A stretch of DNA of 64,000 nt from Paenibacillus ehimensis NBRC 15659 (GCF_004000785.1 NZ_BILX01000029.1:1-64000); one strand, 5' to 3'. Shown: positions 43,016-52,180, counted from the first letter of the stretch. Notes: a model not told the origin generated them from the sequence alone. Numbers and translations: made by a program.

Positions 43016-43230
43016 ATGCTGAATAGACTGGTACAGGAGTTGTGGCGGCAGTACCTGCAATGCTGAATAGACTGGTCGATCGGCCTGGCGGCAGTACTTG
43101 CAATGCTGAATGGACTGGTCGATCGGCCTGACGGCAGTACCTGCGATGCTGAATAGACTGGTCGATCGGCCTGGCGGCAGTACCTGCGATGCTGAATACA
43201 CTGGCAAATCGGTCTGTGGCGACAGTACGA
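43016..43230. repeat. 43-bp tandem repeat (minisatellite), about five units
   Basis: Units start ATGCTGAATAGACTGG and end GGCAGTACCTGCR: 43016-43059 (44 bp, diverged middle), 43060-43102, 43103-43145, 43146-43188 (43 bp, 2-4 differences each), then a degraded copy and a fragment CAAATCGGCCTGGC near 43233. The unit is not a multiple of three, so it is not a coding repeat, and units abut without spacers. Confidence 0.9.
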
Positions 43231-43374
43231 CCAAATCGGCCTGGCGCAGAAGGAGCTGCGATGCCAAATAAGCCGCAAACACAATCTGCCGCACTTGGTT
43301 CCCGCCATACTTCGTAAGCGGCTTATCCGAGCTATCGTCGGTCCCGCTAACTTTGGGAAAGGGAGGAAGCTGCC

Positions 43375-44307
43375 ATGCGCAAGCGCATCAAACCTCCGCG
43401 TCTCGCCGCGGGCGATACCGTAGGCATTACGGCCCCGGCCAGCTGGGGCGAGTGGAGCAGAATCGAGCGGGCGGCCGGTTATTTGACGCGGATGGGCCTG
43501 AATGTCCGCTTCGGAGGCACGCTGTCCGGCCAGTACGGTTATTTGGCGGGGACGGACGAGGAGCGGGCGGCGGAGCTGAACGCGATGTTCGCGGATCCGG
43601 ACATTCGGGCCATCGTATGCGCGCGCGGCGGATATGGGTCGGGGAGAATAGCCGATAGGCTGGACTATGACCGCATCCGCGATAACCCGAAAATTTTCTG
43701 GGGCTACAGCGACATTACGTTTCTCCACACCGCCATCGGAAACCGGTCGGGTCTTGTCACGTTTCACGGTCCAATGCTGACCTGCCTTGCCGAGGAGCAA
43801 GTCCATCCGCTGACCTTGCAGGGCTTTGAGCAGCTGTTTCATCCGAAGCCGGTTGTCTATACGGAAACCATCTCGCCGCTCTGCGCGTTGGTGGAAGGGG
43901 AAGCATACGGACCGCTGGTTGGAGGCAATTTGACCCTGCTTGTCAGCACGCTCGGGACGCCGTATGAATTGGATACCCGCGGCCGTATTTTGTTTATAGA
44001 AGAGATTGACGAGGAGCCGTACCGCGTCGACCGGATGCTGAATCAACTCCGGCAGGCCGGGAAGCTGGCCGATGCGTCGGGAATTCTCGTCTGCGATTTT
44101 CACAACTGCGAGCCGAACAAGTACAACATTTCACTCACGTTGGAGCAGGTCATCCGGCATCATATCGTTCAGGCGGGGAGACCCGCGCTCGCAGGGTTTA
44201 GAATCGGTCATTGCTCGCCGAACATTGCCGTTCCTTTAGGCATAGAGGCGAGGATGAGTACCGCCCAAAAAAAGCTGGAGTTTATGGAGCCGGCTGTAGA
44301 AGCGTAA
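43375..44307 (+). CDS. ykfA: S66 family LD-carboxypeptidase
   Basis: A 310-residue serine peptidase of family S66 (LdcA/MccF). The nucleophile is Ser112 in FWGYSDITFLH; GPLVGGNLTLLVSTLGT, IEEIDEEPYRVDRML and GHCSPN supply the expected Glu and His regions. It cleaves the bond before the terminal D-amino acid of muropeptides in the cytosol. GGGAGG lies upstream of the ATG at 43375. With ykfB and ykfC it forms the intracellular murein-peptide degradation set that accompanies dpp in B. subtilis. Confidence 0.9.
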   Translation: MRKRIKPPRLAAGDTVGITAPASWGEWSRIERAAGYLTRMGLNVRFGGTLSGQYGYLAGTDEERAAELNAMFADPDIRAIVCARGGYGSGRIADRLDYDRIRDNPKIFWGYSDITFLHTAIGNRSGLVTFHGPMLTCLAEEQVHPLTLQGFEQLFHPKPVVYTETISPLCALVEGEAYGPLVGGNLTLLVSTLGTPYELDTRGRILFIEEIDEEPYRVDRMLNQLRQAGKLADASGILVCDFHNCEPNKYNISLTLEQVIRHHIVQAGRPALAGFRIGHCSPNIAVPLGIEARMSTAQKKLEFMEPAVEA

Positions 44308-44320
44308 GGAGGCGCCTTAG

Positions 44321-45424
44321 ATGCGTATTCAAAAAATAGACGTCATGCGCCAGTCCACCCCGCTTATCAAACCGTTCAAAACCGCGCTGCGGACCGTCTT
44401 TCAAGCGGAATCCGTACTGGTTCGGATGACGGCGGACGATGGCCGGGTCGGCTGGGGCGAAGCGCCGGCTACGATTGTGATTACGGGGGACAGCTTGGAA
44501 AGTATCGAATCCGCCATTGTCCATACGTTCACACCGCTGTTAATCGGCAAAAGTTTGTTGGCGTACGAGCAAATCATTCAATCCGTCCATCAGGCGATGG
44601 TCGGCTGCAGCAGCGGCAAAGCCGCGGTCGATATGGCGGTCTACGACCTGGTGGCGCAGGTGTGCGGGATGCCGCTGTACCAATTTCTCGGAGGCTATAA
44701 GGACCGGATCGAGACGGACTTTACCGTCAGCGTCAATTCGCCGAAAGAGATGGGCGAGGATGCCGTCCGCTATGTGGAAGCCGGGTTCAACGTGCTGAAG
44801 ATCAAGGTAGGGAAGGACGAGATCGGCGAGGATATCGAGCGGATCAAAGAGATCCGCAGCCGCGTAGGCGACCGGGTCAAAATCAGGCTGGATGCGAACC
44901 AAGGCTGGCAGGTGAAGGATGCGGTCAAATCGATCCGGCGGATGGAAGACATGGGCCTTGATATCGAGCTTGTGGAGCAGCCGGTGAAGGCTGGAGATAT
45001 TGAAGGCTTGAAGGCCGTAACGGATGCGGTCGAAACGCTGATTATGGCGGACGAGAGCGTGTTCTCCCCGGCTCAGGCGCTTGAAGTGCTGCAGCGGCGC
45101 GCGGCCGATTTGATCAATATCAAGCTGATGAAATCGGGCGGGATCTACAAGGCGCAAATCATCAACCAGATTGCGGAGGAATACGGTGTGGAATGCATGG
45201 TGGGCAGCATGATCGAATCCCGTCTTGCAGTAACGGCGGCGGCTCATTTTGCGGCGAGCAAGAAGAACATTACCCGCTTCGATTTCGATGCGCCGCTCAT
45301 GATGCTCCATGATATTGTCGACGGCGGCGTCCGATACGAAGGGCGGGTCATGACGTTCCCGGAAGCTGCCGGACTTGGCATCCGGGACGTGCGCTGTCAG
45401 GACGGAATGGGGGCCGTCTCATGA
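44321..45424 (+). CDS. ykfB: L-Ala-D/L-Glu (dipeptide) epimerase
   Basis: A 367-residue enolase-superfamily epimerase. The catalytic KxK is in VLKIKVGKDE, the metal ligands in RLDANQGW, LVEQPV and MADES, and the second acid/base lysine in LINIKLMKSGG; all fit L-Ala-D/L-Glu epimerases. It converts L-Ala-D-Glu from peptidoglycan to L-Ala-L-Glu for ordinary peptidases. AAGGAGG nine bases before the ATG; its stop overlaps the ykfC start (ATGA). Confidence 0.94.
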   Translation: MRIQKIDVMRQSTPLIKPFKTALRTVFQAESVLVRMTADDGRVGWGEAPATIVITGDSLESIESAIVHTFTPLLIGKSLLAYEQIIQSVHQAMVGCSSGKAAVDMAVYDLVAQVCGMPLYQFLGGYKDRIETDFTVSVNSPKEMGEDAVRYVEAGFNVLKIKVGKDEIGEDIERIKEIRSRVGDRVKIRLDANQGWQVKDAVKSIRRMEDMGLDIELVEQPVKAGDIEGLKAVTDAVETLIMADESVFSPAQALEVLQRRAADLINIKLMKSGGIYKAQIINQIAEEYGVECMVGSMIESRLAVTAAAHFAASKKNITRFDFDAPLMMLHDIVDGGVRYEGRVMTFPEAAGLGIRDVRCQDGMGAVS

Positions 45425-46341
45425 GCGGGCCGAAGCGAGTGAGAGCGGCGGTGTCCGTCGCCACCGTGTGGACGTCTCCCGATTCGCCGCGTCCGTTGGA
45501 CGAACCGGCGCTGCGGCACCCGGCGGCCATCACGGAATGGCTGGCGGCGATGACCGTAAAGGATAAGCTGGATTTGTTCGGCGGCAATCGCATTCAAACG
45601 CAGATGCTGTTCGGAACCGAGGCGATCGTTGCCGAAGAAAGCGGCGAGTGGGTCAAGGTGCTCATTCCCGAGCAAAGCACCCGGAAGGAGGGGGCAGGCT
45701 ATCCCGGATGGGTGCCGAGGCGCCAGCTGGCGGAAGCAAGCGATGAAGCCGCCGCTGACCGATGGGCGGAGGTGGTTGCTCCCCGGGCGCTGCTGTCGCT
45801 CCGTTCACAGAATGCCGCCATCGAGCTGAGCTTCCTAACCCGGCTGCCCGTCATCGAAGAGACGAAGGACGGAGTCATGGTGGACACCCCGCACGGAGCG
45901 GGCTTCTTGCCGAAGGATCAGGTGCGGATCTCCGGCTGTCCCGCGTCCTCCGGCACGGAAGAAGAGCATGCAGGCCGGCGCTTAGTCCGGCAGGGAATGC
46001 GGTTTATCGGTCTGCCTTATCTCTGGGGAGGCATGTCCTCCTACGGCTACGATTGCTCCGGCTTTGCTTACAGCATGCATAAATCGCAAGGCATTCTCAT
46101 TCCGCGGGACGCTTCCGATCAAGCCGTGCAAGGGCAGATGGTGGAGCGGGACCGTCTGGAGCCGGGGGATCTGCTCTTCTTCGCCTACGAAGGAGGCAAG
46201 GGGCGAGTGCACCATGTCGGCATCTATGCGGGGGACAACCGGATGCTTCATTCTCCCGATTCCGAAGGGTGCATCGAGCTTGTCGAGCTGAACGGCTACA
46301 AGCTGGCGAAGGAGCATTGCATTTCTAGAAGATATTGGTAA
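45421..46341 (+). CDS. ykfC: gamma-D-glutamyl-L-diamino acid endopeptidase (NlpC/P60)
   Basis: A 306-residue protein with two SH3b-like segments (about 10-110 and 115-175) and a C-terminal NlpC/P60 domain: YLWGGMSSYGYDCSGFAYSMH has the nucleophilic cysteine, RVHHVGIYAGDNRMLHSP the histidine. It frees L-Ala-gamma-D-Glu from murein tripeptide, the substrate of YkfB. No signal peptide is visible, so it acts on imported peptides. Coupled to ykfB by a 4-bp overlap; a strong terminator follows. Confidence 0.93.
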   Translation: MSGPKRVRAAVSVATVWTSPDSPRPLDEPALRHPAAITEWLAAMTVKDKLDLFGGNRIQTQMLFGTEAIVAEESGEWVKVLIPEQSTRKEGAGYPGWVPRRQLAEASDEAAADRWAEVVAPRALLSLRSQNAAIELSFLTRLPVIEETKDGVMVDTPHGAGFLPKDQVRISGCPASSGTEEEHAGRRLVRQGMRFIGLPYLWGGMSSYGYDCSGFAYSMHKSQGILIPRDASDQAVQGQMVERDRLEPGDLLFFAYEGGKGRVHHVGIYAGDNRMLHSPDSEGCIELVELNGYKLAKEHCISRRYW

Positions 46342-46386
46342 AATCGTCCGTCGCGCTTCGATCAAGAGCGGTACAGCCGATAAAAA

Positions 46387-46439
46387 GAGGCTCTTCCATA
46401 AGGTCCAAGTCAGACCTGGGGAAGAGCCTCCTTTTCTTC
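46387..46439. terminator. bidirectional terminator after ykfC
   Basis: GAGGCTCTTCC / GGAAGAGCCTC, perfect 11-bp arms with an inner AGGTC/GACCT stem; T-rich on both sides, between convergent genes. Confidence 0.88.
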
Positions 46440-46442
46440 GAT

Positions 46443-47381
46443 TCAATGCTCCCGCATGCGCTGCTTCGCCTCCAAATAGAGCACCTGAATGAATTTCTTG
46501 ACGTTGATCCGTACCTGCGAAACAACTTCCCCGCTTTCGTCCTCCAGCTCCAGCATCCGCTTGCGAACCTCCGTAAAATCAAAAAACTTCGATGCGTAAT
46601 TTTCGAACTTGATATTCGAATAATCCGTCAGTCCGAGCGAAGCCAAATGGCTCAACGCTTGATGAATCGTCCGGCGCACGCGCTGCTCGGCCGCTTTGAT
46701 TTCTTTCTTGATCACCGCTTCGTCCGTTTTATCGCCCAGCTTGCGCACGGCCGCTGCGCGGAACAGCTCCCGCAGCTGGGGGAAATCGCGGTGGCCTGAA
46801 GCGGCATCGTCGTGCTCCGCCAAAATTTGCAGCATCGCCAGCAAATCTTTACACCCGATTTCTCCGGTAATGCCGAGCTCCGAGAATAAATAACGGCCCG
46901 CCGCGCTGATTCCCGCAGAATCGCGATCTCGCTCGCGCGGGGCTGCAGCCTTTCCTAAGCCGCCGTCGTCCAGTCCGAGCAGCGACTGGCGAATGTTCTG
47001 AATGGAACGGGCGAGCCGCATCCGCTCCTCGACCTTGCGGATCACCGACAGCACCTCCAGCCGGTTGATTGGCTTCGTTATGTAATATTCGACGCCCAAG
47101 GCGTATGCTTCGCCGATCATGTCTTTCGATTCGACCTGCGACAGCATGATGATTTTGCCCGGAAACGCCGGGGCGATCTCGCGCACCGTCTCAATGCCGT
47201 CCCGCTTCGGCATCAGCAGGTCGATGAGCCAAATATCCGTCCGCGTGACCGCCAGCAGTCCGGCATCCACATCCGCTCCGTCTGCGGCTTCGCCCGCGAC
47301 CTCGCCGAGATCTTCGTCTTCGATCAGCTGCGCGAGCATGCGGCGCACCGCCGGGTCGTCATCGGTTATAAAAAATCGCAC
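46443..47381 (-). CDS. glnL: response regulator with YcbB/GlnL-type output domain
   Basis: A 312-residue regulator: receiver domain (1-120) with FITDDDP, the phosphorylated aspartate in DIWLIDLLMPKRDG (Asp54) and ITKPI, then a long YcbB-type C-terminal domain (about 150-310). This architecture is that of B. subtilis GlnL (YcbB), which with GlnK controls glutamine/glutamate uptake genes. Start is GTG, six bases after the kinase stop, with AAGGAG abutting it, so the start is less sure. Next to a GltP-like symporter, regulation of glutamate or dicarboxylate uptake is likely. The symbol is given by similarity. Confidence 0.85.
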   Translation of the reverse strand: MRFFITDDDPAVRRMLAQLIEDEDLGEVAGEAADGADVDAGLLAVTRTDIWLIDLLMPKRDGIETVREIAPAFPGKIIMLSQVESKDMIGEAYALGVEYYITKPINRLEVLSVIRKVEERMRLARSIQNIRQSLLGLDDGGLGKAAAPRERDRDSAGISAAGRYLFSELGITGEIGCKDLLAMLQILAEHDDAASGHRDFPQLRELFRAAAVRKLGDKTDEAVIKKEIKAAEQRVRRTIHQALSHLASLGLTDYSNIKFENYASKFFDFTEVRKRMLELEDESGEVVSQVRINVKKFIQVLYLEAKQRMREH

Positions 47382-47387
47382 TCCTTT

Positions 47388-48689
47388 TCACCCGTCCTTA
47401 TTCGTCGTTAAACTTGCTAACGGCAATTGTATGATAAATTCGGTTCCTTTTCCACCGATTCCTTCCTGAATCATTATCGTGCCGCCGAGCCGCTCCACCG
47501 TTTCCTGCACATAGGAGAGGCCGATGCCGGTCGACGGTACACCTGAGGCATCGTATTTGGTTGTATAGCCCGGATGAAAAACGATATCCCGCGAATGCTC
47601 CGGAATGCCCGGGCCGTCATCCCGGACCCGCAGCTCCGCCGTCCGCTCGTCCGGGCGGTCGATGACGACTTCGATATCCCCGTCCTTGGGAATCGCCTCT
47701 ACGGCGTTCGAGACGAGATTGTTCAGCAGCGACAGCAGCGTATAGGCGTGATAAGGGGGATGCTCCCCTTTGATCTTTAACGAAATGCCGATCGATTTGC
47801 CGTGCAGGCGGGCGTATTTTTCATTCGAGCGGACGACCACGCCGCCGAGCTCGCCCGCCAAGCCGAAATCGGCCCGCCGCTCGCTCGTGATGAGCTGCGA
47901 CAACCCGGCGTAGATGCGCTGATTGTCCTTTTTGATCTCGTGCACTTGTCCCGCGATGCCTAACGCTTGCCGGGCGAAGTCGGGCTCGGCGGCATTCTTC
48001 AGCCCCCGGTACAGCTCATAGGACGAGCGGGTAATCTGCTCAGCCTGCTGCAGCGTTTTTTGCAAATGGACCGATTCCTCGTACAGCGTCGAGATCAGCA
48101 TCAGCCGATGCTCGTTCTCCAGCCGCTCCCGCTCCTGCAGCGCACGCACCTGCCTAAGCTGAATGATGTTGAAGATCGCCAGCACGAACGAGCTCCGGAA
48201 TACGGCGATCACGGCAATTTGCTCCAGCTCGTGCAAAATAATCGTCCGGCCGGGAAGCGAATAGCGAAAAAACAGCTCCGCCACATTGGAGCCGATCTCC
48301 AGTCCCATGCCGATCAGACCGATCAGCAGCGGACTCTGGCGGTACTTGTTGACCTGTGCCGCGGCGAACAAAGCCCCATAGGAGAAATAAAAGAAGAAGG
48401 CGGGAACGTGCTGATAAAACGAAGCTTCAATCGCCGTCTCTCCGCCGAGCGCATCCAGACCGGTCCGAAAGGCCGGCACGGTGAGGCCGGTCACGAACCC
48501 CGCCGCCAGCGGCGTTAATCCGCGAAGCCACAGCAAACTGAAAAAAAGCACGGGAGGCCCCATGCCGACGCGGAACGAATCCGAGAACGGATAAAATTTC
48601 AGCTCGCCGGCCAGCGGTACGAGAATGGCGACAAGGGCAAGCGGGAGCAGGCGGTTTTTCCAAGAGACAGCCAGTTTCAAAATTCGCAT
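47388..48689 (-). CDS. glnK: sensor histidine kinase of GlnK (YcbA) type
   Basis: A 433-residue membrane kinase with about six N-terminal hydrophobic segments (residues 10-185), a coiled linker, an H-box of HEIKKDNQRI type, and an ATPase domain with N-box NNLVSNAVEA, G1 RDDGPGIP and G2 STGIGLSYVQE. It resembles the GlnK/CitA-like kinases paired with YcbB regulators. It has no large extracellular loop, so signal may be sensed in the membrane or cytosol. The ATG is chosen, but the TTG one codon earlier is possible and no good ribosome site is seen. Divergent from the gltP-like gene. Confidence 0.87.
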   Translation of the reverse strand: MRILKLAVSWKNRLLPLALVAILVPLAGELKFYPFSDSFRVGMGPPVLFFSLLWLRGLTPLAAGFVTGLTVPAFRTGLDALGGETAIEASFYQHVPAFFFYFSYGALFAAAQVNKYRQSPLLIGLIGMGLEIGSNVAELFFRYSLPGRTIILHELEQIAVIAVFRSSFVLAIFNIIQLRQVRALQERERLENEHRLMLISTLYEESVHLQKTLQQAEQITRSSYELYRGLKNAAEPDFARQALGIAGQVHEIKKDNQRIYAGLSQLITSERRADFGLAGELGGVVVRSNEKYARLHGKSIGISLKIKGEHPPYHAYTLLSLLNNLVSNAVEAIPKDGDIEVVIDRPDERTAELRVRDDGPGIPEHSRDIVFHPGYTTKYDASGVPSTGIGLSYVQETVERLGGTIMIQEGIGGKGTEFIIQLPLASLTTNKDG

Positions 48690-48707
48690 CAACTCGCAAT
48701 TGTAGGT

Positions 48708-48723
48708 TTTTGTAGTTTAGTGT
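48708..48723. promoter_or_regulatory. possible GlnL box upstream of gltP
   Basis: TTTTGT-AGTT-TAGTGT resembles the direct repeat TTTTGT-N4-TTTTGT that I recall for B. subtilis GlnL; the second half matches at four of six positions. It lies between the kinase and symporter genes. Confidence 0.4.
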
Positions 48724-48814
48724 AGACGGGCCGTATGATATTAGTCAAACCTATTATTTCACAGACGCTTTTAATTTGGAAGCGCTTTTAGTAACAAAAG
48801 AGGAGGAAGCAGAC

Positions 48815-50101
48815 ATGAAAAAATTCGGATTGGCCCTGCAAATCGTAATCGGTCTGATGCTCGGGGTTGCCGTCGGGGCCATCTTTTACGGGAATCCCGC
48901 TGTCGAAACGTACCTGAAGCCGATCGGGGATATCTTCATCCGCTTGATCAAAATGATCGTCGTTCCGATCGTGATCTCGTCGCTTATTGTCGGCATCGCC
49001 GGGGTAGGAGATATGAAGAAGCTGGGCAAGCTCGGCGGCAAGACGATTTTGTATTTTGAAATCGTTACCACAATTGCCATTATCGTCGGCCTGCTGTTTG
49101 CCAACATCTTCAAGCCGGGTGCCGGCATCGATATGTCGGGCCTTGCGAAAACCGATATCAAAACGTATGTTGATACGGCGGAAAAAGCAAGTCACAGCTT
49201 CGCCAGCACGTTCGTGAACATCGTGCCGAAGAACATTTTCGAAGCGTTCGTGAACGGCGATATGCTCGCCATCATTTTCTTCTCCGTTCTGTTCGGTCTC
49301 GGCATTGCGGCGGTCGGCGAACGCGGCAAGCCGGTGCTCAGTTTCTTCCATGGCGTCGCGGACGCGATGTTCTGGGTCACGAACCAAGTCATGAAGTTCG
49401 CACCGTTCGGGGTGTTCGCGTTGATCGGCGTCACGGTTGCCAAATTCGGCGTGAGCTCGCTTATTCCGCTCGGCAAGCTCGTCGTAGTCGTCTATGCCAG
49501 CATGCTGTTCTTTATTTTCGTTGTGCTCGGAGCTATTGCAAAAATATCCGGCACCAGTATTTGGACGATGATCAAGCTGCTTAAGGACGAAATCATTCTC
49601 GCTTACTCCACGGCCAGCTCCGAATCGGTTATGCCTAAAGTGATGGAGAAGATGGAAAAGTTCGGCTGTCCTAAAGCCATTACGTCGTTTGTCGTCCCGA
49701 CCGGTTATTCGTTCAATCTTGACGGATCGACCTTGTATCAGGCGCTTGCGGCGCTGTTCATCGCGCAAATGTACGGCATCGAGATGCCGATCAGCACGCA
49801 GATTACGCTGATGCTTGTACTGATGGTCACGTCCAAAGGCATCGCCGGCGTGCCGGGCGTTTCGTTCGTCGTTCTGCTTGCGACGCTCGGCTCGGTCGGG
49901 ATTCCGGTCGAGGGACTCGCTTTCATTGCCGGAATTGACCGCCTTCTCGATATGGCCCGCACGGTCGTCAACGTGCTTGGCAACTCTCTGGCAGCAGTGG
50001 TCATGTCCAAGTGGGAAGGCCAATACGACAAGCAAAAAGGACTCGCTTACGTCGCAACCGTCAAGGAAACGGCGAAGCAGGCGCTGAAGCCGACGGCTTA
50101 A
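48815..50101 (+). CDS. gltP: dicarboxylate/amino acid:cation symporter (GltP/GltT type)
   Basis: A 428-residue DAACS transporter with eight TM segments and two re-entrant loops. Diagnostic motifs: YSTASSESVMPKVMEKM (serine-rich loop HP1), FVVPTGYSFNLDGSTLYQ in TM7, SKGIAGVPGVSFVVLL in HP2 and IAGIDRLLDMARTVVNVLGN in TM8. These transport glutamate, aspartate or C4-dicarboxylates with Na+ or H+. AGGAGG lies eight bases before the ATG at 48815. Its divergent GlnK/GlnL-like system points to control by amino-nitrogen or dicarboxylate status. Confidence 0.93.
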   Translation: MKKFGLALQIVIGLMLGVAVGAIFYGNPAVETYLKPIGDIFIRLIKMIVVPIVISSLIVGIAGVGDMKKLGKLGGKTILYFEIVTTIAIIVGLLFANIFKPGAGIDMSGLAKTDIKTYVDTAEKASHSFASTFVNIVPKNIFEAFVNGDMLAIIFFSVLFGLGIAAVGERGKPVLSFFHGVADAMFWVTNQVMKFAPFGVFALIGVTVAKFGVSSLIPLGKLVVVVYASMLFFIFVVLGAIAKISGTSIWTMIKLLKDEIILAYSTASSESVMPKVMEKMEKFGCPKAITSFVVPTGYSFNLDGSTLYQALAALFIAQMYGIEMPISTQITLMLVLMVTSKGIAGVPGVSFVVLLATLGSVGIPVEGLAFIAGIDRLLDMARTVVNVLGNSLAAVVMSKWEGQYDKQKGLAYVATVKETAKQALKPTA

Positions 50102-50148
50102 GTCCGCTATTGCTAGATTTACCAGAAAGAGCCGATACTATGTATGAA

Positions 50149-50184
50149 AAAGCCGCGTCTCCGATTGGAGCGCGGCTTTGCTTT
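50149..50184. terminator. terminator between gltP and the lipoprotein gene
   Basis: AAAGCCGCGTCTCC / GGAGCGCGGCTTT with a GATT loop, then GCTTT; lies between convergent genes. Confidence 0.85.
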
Positions 50185-50187
50185 GAA

Positions 50188-51249
50188 TTACATGCCGTTT
50201 GTTTTTTGCATCAGCTGTTCGAGGGTAATGACGTCTTTCGGAATGCCGATCTTGAACTCCGGCTTTTCGTTGATCTTGGTATATTCCGCTTTGATGTTGC
50301 CGCCGATTTGATACGGCTTGCCGTTGTCTTTGACCTCCAGGCCGATGTTTACATCGTGGTAAACCGGGAATCCTTTTTTGTTGACGGCTGTCGTGATTTG
50401 CAGGTCCTTGACTTTGACGTCTTCCTTCATTTTAGCGATATCCGATTTGAGCTTGTCTCCGGAATTGTCCGCCAACTCCTTCTTCGCTTGCTCCAGGTCC
50501 TCTTTCTTGATGTCAAACACGCTTGCGTATTTGTCGCTCATCATCAGATCGAGCACTTCCGGCAATACTTTCTCGGCCACGGTCGTGATAAACGGCTCCA
50601 GGTTTTCGTTCGTCACCGCGAATTTCACGATCTGGTTCGCTTCAACCGTTTCCGGCAGCTTGGCGTCTTTCTTGTCCACGGAGGAGAGGAACGTTTTCTC
50701 GTCCACGTGCTTGAAGAAGATTTTGCCGATTTCTTGGCCCAGCTCTTGCTGCTTCTTAATGGTAGCGGCGTCGAAATTCACTTTTTGGTCCGATTGCTTC
50801 GCGAGTTCCTTCGGATCAAGCTCCACAAATTTGCCTACCACGTCTTTCGGCAGCGGCAGCATCGGAATGTTCGGCACCTTCACCCAAATTTTTTGATCGG
50901 TCATCACGATCGGCAGGTTGATGTTCATCGCCATGTCGCCTTTGAGCTTGGCTTCGATGTTCATTTCCATCTGGAACGGTTCTTGCTGATAAGCGCCGGT
51001 TACGGCCACTTCCATGTTTTTGAGCATCTGCGCCCCTACGGCCAGCTGCGGATTTTCTTCCAAAGCGTCGGCAGGGAAGTCCATGTTCATCGCGAAGGTC
51101 ATTTTGTAATCGGCCGATTTCATATCAGCAGACGTCTGGAACGCCTTCTCGAGCGTTTCCTTCGGTGCTGGCTTTGCTCCGCAGCCGGCGAGGACTGCCA
51201 TCACAACCAGCAGCGCGCAAAGTGCAAGTGCAATTTTCTTCCTGTACAT
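50188..51249 (-). CDS. DUF6612-like lipoprotein
   Basis: A 353-residue secreted lipoprotein. The signal peptide MYRKKIALALCALLVVMAVLAGC ends in a lipobox with Cys23. The mature part is lysine-rich with repeated beta strands (VKSADYKMTFAMNMDF-like, FQMEMNIEAKLKGDMAMNI) as in LolA/LppX-like or DUF6612 lipoproteins common in Bacillota. Function unknown; a lipid- or wall-associated role is possible. The ATG is preceded by GGAGAGGGG about ten bases upstream; an in-frame codon seven codons earlier would spoil the signal peptide. Stands alone. Confidence 0.78.
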   Translation of the reverse strand: MYRKKIALALCALLVVMAVLAGCGAKPAPKETLEKAFQTSADMKSADYKMTFAMNMDFPADALEENPQLAVGAQMLKNMEVAVTGAYQQEPFQMEMNIEAKLKGDMAMNINLPIVMTDQKIWVKVPNIPMLPLPKDVVGKFVELDPKELAKQSDQKVNFDAATIKKQQELGQEIGKIFFKHVDEKTFLSSVDKKDAKLPETVEANQIVKFAVTNENLEPFITTVAEKVLPEVLDLMMSDKYASVFDIKKEDLEQAKKELADNSGDKLKSDIAKMKEDVKVKDLQITTAVNKKGFPVYHDVNIGLEVKDNGKPYQIGGNIKAEYTKINEKPEFKIGIPKDVITLEQLMQKTNGM

Positions 51250-51430
51250 CTGAGTTGATCCCCTCTCCAAATCTGACTCTATTTTTGCAACATTGCCTAT
51301 TCTATTACAAAAAAATAGATTTGAAAAGCAATGATTGGCAAATCATGTCGATTTTCATAGACTAATGGCACGAATATCCTACTTGAGAACTATATGGTTT
51401 GAAGGGGGCGGGGGCTATGTAATGAGGCGA

Positions 51431-51476
51431 AAGAAAAACAATCGCCCTCCATACCTTCTTGGCTTGGAGGACGATC
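51431..51476 (-). terminator. terminator after the gntR-type gene
   Basis: On the - strand ATCGTCCTCCA pairs with TGGAGGGCGAT (one G-U pair), followed by TGTTTTTC. The remaining stretch 51250-51430 shows no gene. Confidence 0.8.
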
Positions 51477-51482
51477 GATATT

Positions 51483-52124
51483 CTAATAGATGTGTTTTTT
51501 CAATTCTTCCTCAACAACGGGCCATTCTTTTGTCTTCAGCGCGTTCAGCAGCGCTTGGTGCTCTTCGATGAGCTTCGTAAAATTATTTTCGCGGTGCATC
51601 TGCGAGTTGGACATAAAGTGAAAGACGATGCGTGAAGAGACGCCGGACCAGAGGGTCTGCAAATAGGGCTCATGGGTCAAAGAAATAAGATATTCGTGAA
51701 ACTGCAAATCTTTTTTGACCACTTGCTCCAAATCGTTCTTTTCGCATGATTCTACGAGTCCGTTCAGGATGTCCGTCAGCTCGGCGAAATGGGCATCCGT
51801 CAGATGCGGCAATATTTTTTGGATGCAAAAAGATTCGAGCAGCACGCGAAGCGGATTTAACAAATCCAGCACTTCATCCTGATCCACGGTAGCTACGGTC
51901 GTTTCCCGATGGGGCTGGGTCACCAGAAGCCCTTCGCGTTCCAACAGTAGAATCGCCTCGCGGATCGGGCCGCGGCTGACGCCCATTTCTTCCGAAAGAT
52001 CCGCCTCGCGCAATCGCTGCCCCGGCTTGAGCTTCCCTTGAATGATCGCATCCTTAATATCTTGATAAATTTGATTTCTTAGCGTATCTGTTTTTTTGAC
52101 TGAGAACCGAAATTGATTCTTCAC
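51483..52124 (-). CDS. GntR family (FadR/FCD) transcriptional regulator
   Basis: A 213-residue regulator: winged helix-turn-helix at about 15-80 (IYQDIKDAIIQGKLKPGQRL, EEMGVSRGPIREAILLLEREG) and an alpha-helical FCD ligand domain from about 88 with histidines (QFHEYLI, IEEHQAL) that usually bind a metal and a carboxylate ligand. Start GTG with GGAGGAAACC upstream. It is divergent from the catabolic operon at 52406 and almost certainly represses it; three copies of the palindrome ATTGTTRACAAT lie between. A sugar acid or related carboxylate is the likely inducer. Confidence 0.92.
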   Translation of the reverse strand: MKNQFRFSVKKTDTLRNQIYQDIKDAIIQGKLKPGQRLREADLSEEMGVSRGPIREAILLLEREGLLVTQPHRETTVATVDQDEVLDLLNPLRVLLESFCIQKILPHLTDAHFAELTDILNGLVESCEKNDLEQVVKKDLQFHEYLISLTHEPYLQTLWSGVSSRIVFHFMSNSQMHRENNFTKLIEEHQALLNALKTKEWPVVEEELKKHIY

Positions 52125-52180
52125 AAGGTTTCCTCCTATACTCCTATCGACCTAAGCTCCATAGCGTTGCTTCCTCAATT

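Noticed and set aside
43016-43230. CRISPR array
   Set aside because: The 43-bp units abut without unique spacers and no cas genes are present.
48788-50035. Long antisense open frames, for example opposite gltP (415 codons), dppE (41098-42366, 422 codons), acsA (15332-17155) and qoxB (62671-63840)
   Set aside because: They mirror well-identified genes, lack ribosome sites, and have the His/Arg/Gln-rich composition of reverse frames in GC-rich DNA.
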